DNA of 64,000 nt from Bin87 sp965220265 (lineage in GTDB: Bacteria; Chloroflexota; Dehalococcoidia; Lucifugimonadales; UBA3495), in the NCBI GenBank assembly GCA_965220265.1, contig CBDCPM010000004.1, forward strand, positions 1,550,001 through 1,614,000, written 5' to 3'. The notes beneath the pieces were generated by a model. That model was given only the letters and a program-made list of their open reading frames with translations. It was not told the origin of the DNA and searched no databases. Made by a program: the position numbers and the translations under genes. Positions 46,581 through 55,151 of this stretch are shown piece after piece; the first letter of the stretch is position 1; each line of letters starts with the position of its first letter.

Positions 46581-47249
46581 GTGAATCGCACCACCGTCAA
46601 GATCTGCGGCGTCCGCAGCCTCGAGGATGCCTTGGCCGCCGCCCAGGCCGGCGCCGACTACGTTGGTATGGTGTTCGTACCCGGTCGTCGCCGGCGCATC
46701 GAGCCGGAAACGGCCCGGGTCATCACCGACGGGTTGCGTCCCGTCGGCCCGGATGGCCCCAAATCGGTCGGCCTATTCGGCGACCAGCCGTTGGACGAGG
46801 TTCTGGACACCATCGCCATCGCCGGCCTCGACTACGCCCAATTGTGCGGGGAAGAGACCCTGGACTACTGTCGGGCCGTCCGGGAGCACGCCGGCGTGAT
46901 CAAGGTACTCCACGTGTCCGATGACGACCGCGCGGAGGCCGTCGCAAACGTGGAGGACCGGATCGACACGTTCACTGCGGCCGGCTGCACCGTCACCCTG
47001 GATAGCGAAGTGGTTGGATTGCACGGCGGGACCGGCCAATCATTCGACTGGCGTATCGCCGCCCAACTGGCCGCCGACGGCCGCCGTTTTCTGCTTGCGG
47101 GTGGGTTGACTCCGTCCAACGTGGCCCAGGCGGTGGCCTTGGTCCGACCGTGGGGTGTCGACGTTTCCAGCGGTGTCGAATCCGACGGCGCAAAAGACCA
47201 CGCTAAAATCAGGCAATTCGTCGCCATTGCCCGGTCGACCGGAGGCTGA
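46581..47249 (+). CDS. trpF: Phosphoribosylanthranilate isomerase
   Basis: Amadori isomerisation step between TrpD and TrpC. The 222-residue protein has TVKICGVRSLEDALAAAQAG with the catalytic Cys, FVPGRRRRIEPETARVI, and the C-terminal FLLAGGLTPSNVAQAVALVR and WGVDVSSGVESDGAKDHAKI. Start GTG at 46581, ten bases after trpC. Confidence 0.95.
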   Translation: MNRTTVKICGVRSLEDALAAAQAGADYVGMVFVPGRRRRIEPETARVITDGLRPVGPDGPKSVGLFGDQPLDEVLDTIAIAGLDYAQLCGEETLDYCRAVREHAGVIKVLHVSDDDRAEAVANVEDRIDTFTAAGCTVTLDSEVVGLHGGTGQSFDWRIAAQLAADGRRFLLAGGLTPSNVAQAVALVRPWGVDVSSGVESDGAKDHAKIRQFVAIARSTGG

Positions 47250-47255
47250 ATCGAT

Positions 47256-48464
47256 ATGGTAGTCACCACTCAAACTAACCTGCCGGACGAGCGGGGTCGC
47301 TTCGGGGATTTCGGCGGTAAGTTCGTACCTGAAACGGTTATGGCCGCCCTCACCGAGCTCGAGGATTCCTACCGCGCCGTTCAGGACGACCCCGGGTTCG
47401 CCGAGCAGCTCAGCAATCTGATGACCAACTACGCCGGTCGCCCTACCGCCTTGTACTACGCCGAAAACCTGAGCCGGCACTGTGGCGGCGCTCGCATATA
47501 CCTCAAGCGGGAGGATCTGGCCCACACTGGCGCCCACAAGATCAACAACGCCCTCGGCCAATGCCTGCTCGCGCAGCGCATGGGCAAGCAGCGTATCATC
47601 GCCGAAACCGGCGCGGGGCAGCACGGCGTGGCTACCGCTACTGTCTGCGCCATGCTCGGCCAGCAGTGCATCGTCTACATGGGAGCCGAGGACACGGTGC
47701 GCCAGGCTCTCAACGTTTATCGGATGCGCCTCCTCGGAGCCGAGGTCATCGCTGTCGAGTCCGGTACCCGCACCCTGAAGGACGCCATCAACGAGGCCAT
47801 CCGCGATTGGGTCACCAACGTCGAGACGACTCACTACCTCATCGGTAGCGTAGTTGGACCGCACCCGTATCCCATGCTGGTACGCGATTTCCAGTCTGTC
47901 ATTGGCCGCGAGGCTCGTGAGCAGATCCAGGAAGCCGAAGGCCGACTACCGACTGCTGTGGTCGCCTGCGTGGGTGGTGGCAGCAACGCTATTGGCACCT
48001 TCTATGAATTCATCGGTGACCCCGCCGTTCGCCTCGTCGGTGTGGAAGCCGCCGGTGAGGGCGTGGAGACCGGCCGACACTCTGCTACCTTGTCCGCCGG
48101 ACGCCCCGGCGTGCTCCACGGTTCACTTTCCTACCTGCTCCAGGACGAACACGGCCAGATCCAGGAGGCTCACAGCATCTCCGCTGGTCTCGACTACCCC
48201 GGCGTCGGACCGGAGCACAGTTGGTTGAAAGCCACCGGACGTGCCGAGTACTTGGCCGTAACTGACGACGAGGCTCTGGAGGGTTTCCGACTCCTCTGCC
48301 GTACCGAGGGCATTATTCCGGCACTCGAGTCCGCCCACGCCATCTACCACGTCAGTCGCATGGCGGCCGATATGCCTGCCGATGACATCATCGTGGTCTG
48401 CCTCAGCGGGCGAGGAGACAAAGACGTGCCATCCATTGCGGAGCGCGAGGGTTTCGGGTCCTGA
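47256..48464 (+). CDS. trpB: Tryptophan synthase beta chain
   Basis: Condenses indole with serine using PLP. The 402-residue protein has GDFGGKFVPETVMAALTEL, LKREDLAHTGAHKINNALGQ with the PLP lysine, ETGAGQHGVATATVCAMLG, CVGGGSNAIGTFYEFI and CLSGRGDKDVPSIAE. It starts six bases after trpF. The partner gene trpA, which normally follows, is not in the window: the next sequence is a truncated DUF1524-like gene and an IS110 element. Confidence 0.97.
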   Translation: MVVTTQTNLPDERGRFGDFGGKFVPETVMAALTELEDSYRAVQDDPGFAEQLSNLMTNYAGRPTALYYAENLSRHCGGARIYLKREDLAHTGAHKINNALGQCLLAQRMGKQRIIAETGAGQHGVATATVCAMLGQQCIVYMGAEDTVRQALNVYRMRLLGAEVIAVESGTRTLKDAINEAIRDWVTNVETTHYLIGSVVGPHPYPMLVRDFQSVIGREAREQIQEAEGRLPTAVVACVGGGSNAIGTFYEFIGDPAVRLVGVEAAGEGVETGRHSATLSAGRPGVLHGSLSYLLQDEHGQIQEAHSISAGLDYPGVGPEHSWLKATGRAEYLAVTDDEALEGFRLLCRTEGIIPALESAHAIYHVSRMAADMPADDIIVVCLSGRGDKDVPSIAEREGFGS

Positions 48465-48486
48465 AGGGTATCGAGGCCTGACGCCT

Positions 48487-48906
48487 TTGAGGGTACCCGC
48501 GGTTGCCGCCTTGCTGGCTTCGGCGGTCGCCGCCCTGTTGGTCGTCGCTGGTGACTCCGACGTAACCGGTTCCATTGATGCCGCGCGGCAGTTGGCCGGC
48601 GATGTCGTCAGTAGTTCAGAACCGGCGGCAACGACCCCCGGGCAACCCGATCCGGTAGACGAATTGCTGGGACCTCCGGAAGTTCAGTCGTTGATCGTCA
48701 CCCTACGTGGCCTTCAGGTAGCCGCCCGGGGCAGCGACATCGAATACAACCGCCGAGATTGGCGGCACTGGGTGGACGCCGACCGGGATTGCCAGGATAC
48801 CCGCGCCGAGGTCCTGATCGCCGAAAGCGTGGCTCCAGTTTCCTTCGCCCCCGAGGCTCGACTCCCGACTAACACGGTTTTCAGGCGACGGCCGCTGGTG
48901 GGTTGA
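48487..48906 (+). pseudogene. Truncated DUF1524/HNH-nuclease-like secreted protein
   Basis: A 139-residue open frame with TTG start and an N-terminal membrane anchor (VAALLASAVAALLVVAGD). The C-terminal part DIEYNRRDWRHWVDADRDC followed by QDTRAEVLIAESVAPVSF is the hallmark entrance of secreted DUF1524 (GmrSD-like) HNH nucleases. The catalytic DxDHxVPL part that should follow about 30 residues later is missing; the frame ends at 48906, next to the IS110 element. In another frame a few more family-like residues (TRFSGDGRWW) can be read just before the junction, which suggests a frameshift plus truncation by the insertion. Confidence 0.7.
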
Positions 48907-48928
48907 GGGGCACGCCCGGCTCATGGTG

Positions 48929-50314
48929 CTAAGCATCGGACATGGGCACCAGTTGGTAGCCGAGTTGGGACGCCCGCCGTTTAGCCGCGCGCAACGCACG
49001 GTGCTGATACTGGCTCTCGTAGTATTCGGCGCCAGCATCCACGTAGTCCTGGCCGTAGCGCAGCATGGAATAGATGAGCCTGGCCAGCTTATGCGCTGTG
49101 GCGGTGATGGCCTTGGGCGCTCCCAGGTGCGCTTTCTTCCGGCGCAGGAAGGCGCCCAGGGCGCTGTCGGAGCGGTGCAGCCCGTGGGCGGCCAGACGCA
49201 ATGCCGCCGCCGCACGGTTGGCGCTGGGCTTGGTCTTTGAGCTCTTGACCTTGCCACCGGTGATACGGTTGTCGGGGCTCAGCCCCAGCCAGGATGCGAA
49301 GTGTTTGGCAGTCGGCTATTTCGTCATATCCGTGCCAATCTCGCTGATCACCTTCAATGCCGTGAAGCCGTCTACGCCGTCGATCCGGGTCAGGTCCACC
49401 CTCGTCATCCGATACAGGTGGGTCCTGATATCGAAGCTGGGTGCGTTGCCCTGACTGCGCCGCCGGCCGTTCCCGTCCGGGGACCCGCCGTCCGAGACGT
49501 CCTCAAACCGTTCCAACTGGGCTTCAATCTCCCAGTCGCACTCGGCAATCTTCTGGTGGTAGAACCGATACAGTTCCAGGGCCTGGGTCAGCTCAAAGAT
49601 GTGCTCTTCGAGCCAGTGGCCCTGCAATGATCGGGCGATGGTTGCCTCGTCCGCCCTGATCCGGTGGTCGCGGAGTTTCGCCAGTTGCTGCGGGTCCCGC
49701 TCACCGTTCACGATGGCTTCGATTATCGCCATGCCGGTCTGGCCGGTGATGTTGCTGATGACGTGCTGGAGCTTCACGTTCATCTGGGTCAACGCCTTCT
49801 GCATATGCTGGATGTGATGAGATGCGTACTCCACCAGCATGGCCCGCTGCCGCAGATAGCTGCGCAGGCGTCGTATGTCCCCGTCGGGTCGGAAGGCTCC
49901 CGACAGCAGGCCATAGGTGTGCCGTTGCTGCAGCCACTGGCAGTCCAGCACGTCGGTCTTGCGCCCGGGCACGTTCTTGATGCGTCGAGGGTCCACCAAC
50001 ATCACCTCAAACCCCCGCTCTTCCAGCACCCCGAACAGCGGAATCCAGTACACCCCAGTCGACTCCATGACCACGGTCTCCACTTCGCTCTCGGCCAGCC
50101 ACTCCGCCAGGCGATACAAGTCGGCCGTGAAGGCGGCGAACTCTCGCACCGGCTGTTCGGCGCGGTCTTGGGGCACCGCCACGAAATGGTTGGTGGCGCC
50201 CACGTCGATGCCCGCCGCGTTCAGGTTCACCTGGGACAGTTGCGCGGGCAGACGCTCCGGCCCTCCTCCGGTCTTGCCCACCGGCATTGCGCTCCTCTGG
50301 CGTGTAGTCATCAT
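48929..50314 (-). mobile_element. IS110-family transposase with internal amber codon
   Basis: DEDD-type transposase of about 461 residues (ATG 50314, or ATG 50287 with GAGGAG upstream). The N-terminal RuvC-like part has AAGIDVGATNHFVAVPQD, METVVMESTGVYWIPLF-like spacing and the DPRRIKNVPGRKTDVLDCQW motif; the C-terminal IS116/IS110/IS902 domain has RIDGVDGFTALKVISEIG and, after the stop, PTAKHFASWLGLSPDNRITG. A TAG at 49316-49318 lies in frame where this family has Trp or a similar residue (DMTK-stop-PTAKHF), consistent with TGG to TAG. The element is thus probably inactive. No terminal inverted repeats, as normal for IS110. The flank 50315-50580 holds no other gene. Confidence 0.9.
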
Positions 50315-51562
50315 CTCCCCCTACCATGGCAGTGTCGGCGCGTCGCCGGAGGAAGTCACTGACAGTAGCCACTCTCCCGAACGGGATCGTCCCCATTGGG
50401 ACGTCACCAATGATGCCGCCGTAAGACTCCCGGACCATGCTTTGTATCGGGCAATTTGCACCAAAGTCTAGTCGGTCTTGGTCCGGACGACACGCTTCGT
50501 CGTGAGCTTACACGTCCAGCACACCTACCCCAGTTAGTCTCCTCTGCACGGCTCGGGAGCGGGCATATCGATGCTTTGTACAATCAAGCGGCATAGGACA
50601 GCGTGTCGATCATCCTGCGGTACAAGAGGCGCGGGATTTTTATCGATTCGTGCTCGCGCCCGGACGGCCTAAAAGTTCCCTGCTGCACCCAGCGGTATCG
50701 TCTGACCAGGGCAATGGCGTCGGCGAAGGAGGGGCTGGTTTTGTCATACTCGATGTCGGTGCATAGCAAAGCATAGGGCCCGCGGCGCTCCTCCAGGTTC
50801 TGAGACGACCCAACGTATGGGAAGGCGCAGCGGCCCGCCGTGGTACCACAGCGCCACGCCCGAAGTCAGCTCGACCATGGCGGAGCTGCCGTCGGACCCG
50901 GTGGCACGGTATGGGGTCCATTGGGTGGTGGGGTCGTCCAGCACCGCAGTCGGACTGGGCAGTCGCGCTCCGACCACCGGGGGGCGGCCAATCTGGCCGG
51001 GCCGCCATGGTGGCGCGGGCGGGTACAGGGACGCGTCTTGGCGCAGTTTGGTTACGACGACGATGGGCTTTGACCTGCTCTGGCAACGCAGCAGGAACTC
51101 GCGCTTGGCGTAGCCGCCATCACACACCACCACCAGGTCCCGGTCCGGCAGCCACCGGCGCAAACAGACCAGCATCTGCTGGGCGTAATCGGTGACCATC
51201 TTATGCCGGCGGCCTTTGCGCCGGTCGTAGCGTGCCGCCGGCACCAGCGCGGTCAAAAACGGCAGCGCCCAGTGTCGTCCCGCCCACCCGATACGCGTCA
51301 GCAACATCAGGCTCACCCATTGCAGGCCTGGGGTCATCACCACCTGGTCGTCCTTGGATCGCCCCGGATCCCGGTATCGTATCGCCTCTTGGCCGCAATC
51401 TTCCGGCCCCAGCGTCGCTCCACCGTCTCGTCAATGCCGAAAACCAACGGCTCGGTGGCCGAACCAAGGCGCCCGGCCACCAACCGCAACCGCGCCCGGC
51501 TCAGTTGCAGCGGCGACCATCGGGCGCGGTTGAGCACGTGGTGATAGACGGCGAAGTCGCCG

Positions 51563-51600
51563 TGCTGACCGATCCCCAGGATGCTGACCGATCCCCAGGA
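51563..51600. repeat. Exact tandem duplication, 19-base unit
   Basis: TGCTGACCGATCCCCAGGA occurs twice in a row inside the transposase pseudogene, adding one base modulo three and shifting the frame. Confidence 0.95.
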
Positions 51601-51644
51601 TGTTGAGGGCGGCGGACACGGTGCGCTTGCCGGGAGACAGGATC

Positions 51645-51676
51645 GCTCCCACCGCCAGGAGCTCCCACCGCCAGGA
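51645..51676. repeat. Exact tandem duplication, 16-base unit
   Basis: GCTCCCACCGCCAGGA occurs twice in a row 45 bases from the first duplication, shifting the frame again. Confidence 0.95.
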
Positions 51677-51802
51677 GTTGAGCCTTGCGCCAGGTCCTGG
51701 GGTCAAACGGATGCTCAAAGGGCAGCAGCAGGGTTACCATGACGGCGGGCAGGGTAGGCATGCTCGACCTCTGGTAGTGATTTGGTCGAGCTTGCCCTGT
51801 TC

Positions 51803-52490
51803 TTATAATTTTTCTAGATTTTGTATAAAGTCGAGCGGCCAGCCTCGATACGCAGGAACTCCCCGTCGCTCTGTACCGCCGACTTGTAGATTCCCTCGCT
51901 TACGCCGCTTGAAATGCGCAACGTCCAGCTGAGGAGACTCGCCCAAAAAGGCGAACGCCGACACGTGGCCGTCCAGAAAGGCCTCGGTGGTCTCCCCAGG
52001 ATAGGCCTTCACGAAGCAGCCGTCGCTGTGGGGCAGGTCCAGCACGAAGTAATGCACCTTGCGCTCCACACTGGCGATCAGCGCTACCGCCTCGCCGAAA
52101 TCGCACTGGGCGTGGCCCGGATCATGGGTCAACGGCACGAACATCTCCCGAACCCGCCGCCGGTGCTCCCTCACGTAGTCCTTGGCTATGGTGTGCTGAC
52201 CCTCAAAACCGTACTCGTCCCGCAGCCGCTCGAAGATCCGCTTGGCCGTGTGGCGCTGCTTTCTGGGAACCTTGGCATCGGCTTCCAGGATAGCGTCAAT
52301 TACGCCGGTGTAGGGCTCAAGCTTCGGCCGGTGCGGCGGGCTCTGCCGCGTGTAGTTCTGGGGCGTCGCATTGGCCAGCATCTTGCGCACCATGTCCCGG
52401 TGCAGGTCGAGCGCCCGGGAGGCCTCCCGAACGCATCCCCTCCACCAGGCAGGCCCGGCGCACCCGAAAATACATCTCCACGTGAAACAT
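51803..52490 (-). pseudogene. IS21-family IstA transposase remnant
   Basis: The N-terminus MFHVEMYFRVRRACLVEGM starts at 52490; a two-base deletion then shifts the frame, and the main frame resumes with REASRALDLHRDMVRKMLA and continues VIDAILEADAKVPRKQRHTA, AKRIFERLRDEYGFEG, PGHAQCDFGEAVALIA (first catalytic Asp) and TTEAFLDGHVSAFAFLG. After that the family sequence stops and 40 unrelated residues lead to a stop at 51803, so the DDE core is incomplete. No istB is present. The tail (HFKRRKRGNLQVGGTERRGV) is unrecognised and may derive from the target gene. Confidence 0.85.
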
Positions 52491-52646
52491 TCATCGCACC
52501 TTCCACAGGCTGAAAATCAGCCCTATGGAAGGCACCAGGCGGTACAGTATTCAATCGCCCAAATACGCCGGTCGAGCCGACCACGCGGTACATTTTCTCT
52601 CCGCCCTTTACAGTCCTGCCTCCGGGATGAACTGGGAGAGGAGGGA

Positions 52647-52910
52647 TTGGCATTGGCGCTAGGCAGCCCGACCCGCGGCGAAGGCGATACCCAACACTGG
52701 GAGGTTGTGGTGTTCGGCTGCCTGGCTCCGGACACCGCTCCCGTGCTGTACCGGTCCAACCTCTTCGCCCGACTGGGGCAGGAGGTCGAGTTGACCGAGC
52801 AGCACCAGGCCTGCATACGCGAACTGTTGAAATACGCCGATATTCCGGTGCTGGTCACCCGTCCCTTCCGGACGCGACGTCGGCTCAGGTTGAACCGCTC
52901 TACGCATTGA
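52647..52910 (+). CDS. Small unrecognised protein, overlapped with the propeller gene
   Basis: An 87-residue frame with TTG start at 52647 or 52653 and GGAGAGGAGG just upstream. Its stop overlaps the TTG of the next gene (TTGA at 52907-52910), which looks like coupling. Sequence such as WEVVVFGCLAPDTAPVLYRS and ELTEQHQACIRELLKYADIP looks protein-like, but I recognise no family. It may also be the decayed N-terminal part of the propeller protein. Low confidence. Confidence 0.35.
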   Translation: MALALGSPTRGEGDTQHWEVVVFGCLAPDTAPVLYRSNLFARLGQEVELTEQHQACIRELLKYADIPVLVTRPFRTRRRLRLNRSTH

Positions 52911-54100
52911 CCTTCGGCCTCTTCGCCTGCGTACCCGAGCTGGCAGCCATGGAAAGCGGAACGCCGCAAGTTGGATCTGCAGCGAATGATGGATCCCGCT
53001 TGTGGAGTTACCCTACCCAGGGATGGGTGAGCGCGGCGCCCACGGTGGCGGACGGCGTGGTGTACGTGGGTTCCGATGATCACCGGGTCTACGCGCTGGA
53101 TACCGCCACCGGCAACGAACTGTGGGACTTCGCCACCGGCAACGCGGTGGTGGCAGTTCCCATGGTGGCAGACGGCGTCGTCTACGTGGGTTCCAATGAC
53201 AACCATCTCTACGCCCTGAATGCCGATACCGGGGAGAAGCTGTGGAGCTATGACACCGGCTCCTGGGTGCGGTACTCGCCCTCCGTCAGTGGGGGTAAAG
53301 TCTATTTGGGCGCACTGGTCGGTGGGGACAACAGGGTCGTCGCCCTGGACACTCTGTCCGGCGACGTTATCTGGACAGCCGAGGAGCCCAGCGCTTTCGA
53401 CGCCGAGCCGGCGCCCACCGTAGTGGGCAACTTGGTCTATACACCGGGGGACGAGTACGGCGAGTTCCATGCGCTGGACGCGGCCACCGGAGGACTGGCC
53501 TGGAGCGCGCCAGTCAGCAGCTGCGCGGAATCCGCTCCCACGGTGCTGGACGGCACGGTGTACCTCACGGTGGTCAACAGCGCCTACGCCCTGGATGAGT
53601 TGACCGGGGAGGTCATCTGGAGCTACGGGACAGAGCGATATCCGGCACGGGACTTCCCGGCGCTGGTGGTAGACGAAGCGTACTACCTCTCGCCCGACCA
53701 GTTTCTTCATGCCCTGGACGCGACCACGGGTGACGCTCTCTGGACCTACGGAGCGCCCGGTCTCATCAGCGCCGGGCCCGTCGTCGCCGACGGCGTGATA
53801 TACGGTGCAGCGGAAGGAGGGCACGTCTTCGCCCTGGACGCGAACACCGGTGCGGAACACTGGACACTATCCACCGAAGGTTCGGCCGTCCAGGCGCTTG
53901 CGGTATCCAATGGCGTCCTTTATGGGGAATCCGATTTGGGCAACCTGATGGCCATTGATGTTTCTGATGGTGCGTTCATTCGGGGTTTCCAAAGTGGCTA
54001 CATCCTTGGCGTAAGGCTCTACACCGTCAGCGAAGGCGTGGTGTGTGTCAGCTCTCTCCCAGGCGGTTTGCACGCCTCCGCTGCTCCGAGGCCCCGTTAG
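52907..54100 (+). CDS. PQQ-binding-like beta-propeller repeat protein
   Basis: A 397-residue protein of about eight blades, each with the repeat plan AxDTATGxELWxF and VADGVVYVGSDD: for example VYALDTATGNELWDFATG, LYALNADTGEKLWSYDTG, HALDAATGGLAWSAPVSS and HALDATTGDALWTYGAPG. Such BamB/PQQ-like propellers bind partners or quinones, but residues for PQQ binding cannot be identified. The TTG start gives a short N-terminus (MTFGLFACVPELAAMESG) with no clear signal peptide, so the true N-terminus may be lost. It is an intact reading frame inside a region of transposon debris. Confidence 0.82.
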   Translation: MTFGLFACVPELAAMESGTPQVGSAANDGSRLWSYPTQGWVSAAPTVADGVVYVGSDDHRVYALDTATGNELWDFATGNAVVAVPMVADGVVYVGSNDNHLYALNADTGEKLWSYDTGSWVRYSPSVSGGKVYLGALVGGDNRVVALDTLSGDVIWTAEEPSAFDAEPAPTVVGNLVYTPGDEYGEFHALDAATGGLAWSAPVSSCAESAPTVLDGTVYLTVVNSAYALDELTGEVIWSYGTERYPARDFPALVVDEAYYLSPDQFLHALDATTGDALWTYGAPGLISAGPVVADGVIYGAAEGGHVFALDANTGAEHWTLSTEGSAVQALAVSNGVLYGESDLGNLMAIDVSDGAFIRGFQSGYILGVRLYTVSEGVVCVSSLPGGLHASAAPRPR

Positions 54101-54138
54101 CTGGCGATCCTATGTAACGAAGTCGACTTCCCAACCAG

Positions 54139-54419
54139 CTATACGATATTTTCCGAGATGGCCGAACACAGCCGCCGGAAGGACGCGATGTTGTACAGCG
54201 AGCAGATCAGCAGCGCCCTGACCATCACCTCAGGATGGATCGCAGGTCGGCCGAAGTCGGGGCAGTAGCATTCTTCTAGGGATGCCACCACCTTGGCGAA
54301 GTCCAGTCGCTCGTCGATCTGGATCAGAAGGTGGTTGGGATCGAAAAAATCCGCAATTGCTCGGTGGTGAACTGGAACAGGGTGGAGTCACGGCGGGATC
54401 GGTCCAGAGGTTCGATCAT
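54139..54419 (-). pseudogene. IS1182-like transposase N-terminal fragment
   Basis: From ATG 54419 the frame reads MIEPLDRSRRDSTLFQFTTE and stops after a shift; the next frame gives FFDPNHLLIQIDERLDFAKV, then ASLEECYCPDFGRPAIHPEV and MVRALLICSLYNIASFRRLC, the DUF772 part of IS1182/IS5-type transposases. It ends at a TAG at 54139. The catalytic domain is absent. Confidence 0.8.
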
Positions 54420-54525
54420 CGGTGCCCTCGGCAATAACGGACTGTCCCCGGCATTGCAGTCCAACTCCTTACTGAACCCAACGTCAAGCCGATTTTTTCA
54501 ACAGTCCCCTGCTGACGCCCTTGAC

Positions 54526-54632
54526 AGCCCACCCACGAGATCGAGCGCCAGGGCCGCTGGAAGCAGTGCGGCGACATGGTCGGCCGCTACACCCGCGGCG
54601 AATCCGCAGGGTCGGCCCTGCGGTATTTGTAG
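54526..54632 (+). pseudogene. Tyrosine recombinase (phage integrase) C-terminal fragment
   Basis: THEIERQGRWKQCGDMVGRY followed by TRGESAGSALRYL and a stop. This is the last 35 residues of a tyrosine recombinase, with the nucleophilic Tyr in the RYTRG motif. No start and no upstream catalytic part, so an integrase remnant. It lies 50 bases before the CRISPR array. Confidence 0.75.
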
Positions 54633-54681
54633 CTGTTCGCAATCACAGCAGAATAGCTACTCCGAAGCCTGTGGCCTGAGA

Positions 54682-54890
54682 GGTTTCCCCGCGCGTGCCG
54701 GGGGCGTCCGCTGGATCCGGAGGTTGCGGCCGCGCGGGAAAGGTTTCCCCGCGCGTGCCGGGGGCGTCGCCAGACGGCGGCGATAACGTAGGCCCCGATC
54801 TCGGTTTCCCCGCGCGTGCCGGGGGCGTCGCCAGACGGCGGCGATAACGTAGGCCCCGATCTCGGTTTCCCCGCGCGTGCCGGGGGCGTC
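54682..54890. CRISPR. Four-repeat CRISPR array with duplicated spacer, no cas genes
   Basis: Four identical 27-base repeats (begin GGTTTCCCCGCGCGTG, end GGGGGCGTC) start at 54682, 54742, 54803 and 54864. The repeat core CCCCG...CGGGG can form a stem and the sequence resembles type I-E repeats. Spacers are 33, 34 and 34 bases; spacers two and three are identical, so a repeat-spacer unit has been duplicated. Period 60-61 bases matches type I-E. No cas gene or leader is seen, and the right boundary abuts a transposase fragment. Orientation cannot be set. Confidence 0.8.
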
Positions 54891-55002
54891 GTCCACGGCC
54901 AACAGCAGCACAAATTTGGGGCCCTGGTCCTCCAACCAGGCGTGACGGCTACCGTCCAGCTGCACCGGCATCCCCGCCTGGGGCATCTGCGGGCACCATA
55001 CA
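54891..55002 (-). pseudogene. ISNCY-like DDE transposase fragment at CRISPR boundary
   Basis: On the minus strand MPQAGMPVQLDGSRHAWLED, then QGPKFVLLLAVDDA, corresponds to the first two catalytic strands of ISNCY/rve-type transposases (QxDGSxHxWLE...LLxxxDDA). Family sequence ends exactly where the last CRISPR repeat begins. No start or complete domain. Confidence 0.65.
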
Positions 55003-55151
55003 CGATGCCGTCACATCGGCTTCTAAGGTGACCAACCGGACCGGCCAGCGGCCAGCAGAAGTCCCCAAAAGGTCCGCGCGATGACCGACATCGCGGACTC
55101 GCGCGACCTCATTGTTGTTGCCTGCACACCTCGTATTTATTTGATTACCTG

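Larger units (their letters stand above)
50580..51761 (-). pseudogene. Degraded DDE transposase (IS4/IS701-like)
   Basis: Pieces of one transposase lie in successive frames: MPTLPAVMVTLLLPFEHPF at the N-terminus (51761), AILSPGKRTVSAALNILGIG, then PLVFGIDETVERRWGRKI (first Asp), then VVVCDGGYAKREFLL (second Asp), then PLRLPIRWVV, and a C-terminal TDIEYDKTSPSFADAIALVR ending near 50584. At least three frameshifts break it, two caused by exact tandem duplications at 51563-51600 (19 bases) and 51645-51676 (16 bases). Family level only; the C-terminal part is like DDE superfamily endonucleases of IS701/IS4 type. Confidence 0.78.

Noticed and set aside
52523..53860. Long minus-strand open frame opposite the propeller gene
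   Set aside because: Antisense shadow of a high-GC repeat protein; its translation has no family features and the plus-strand blades are clear.
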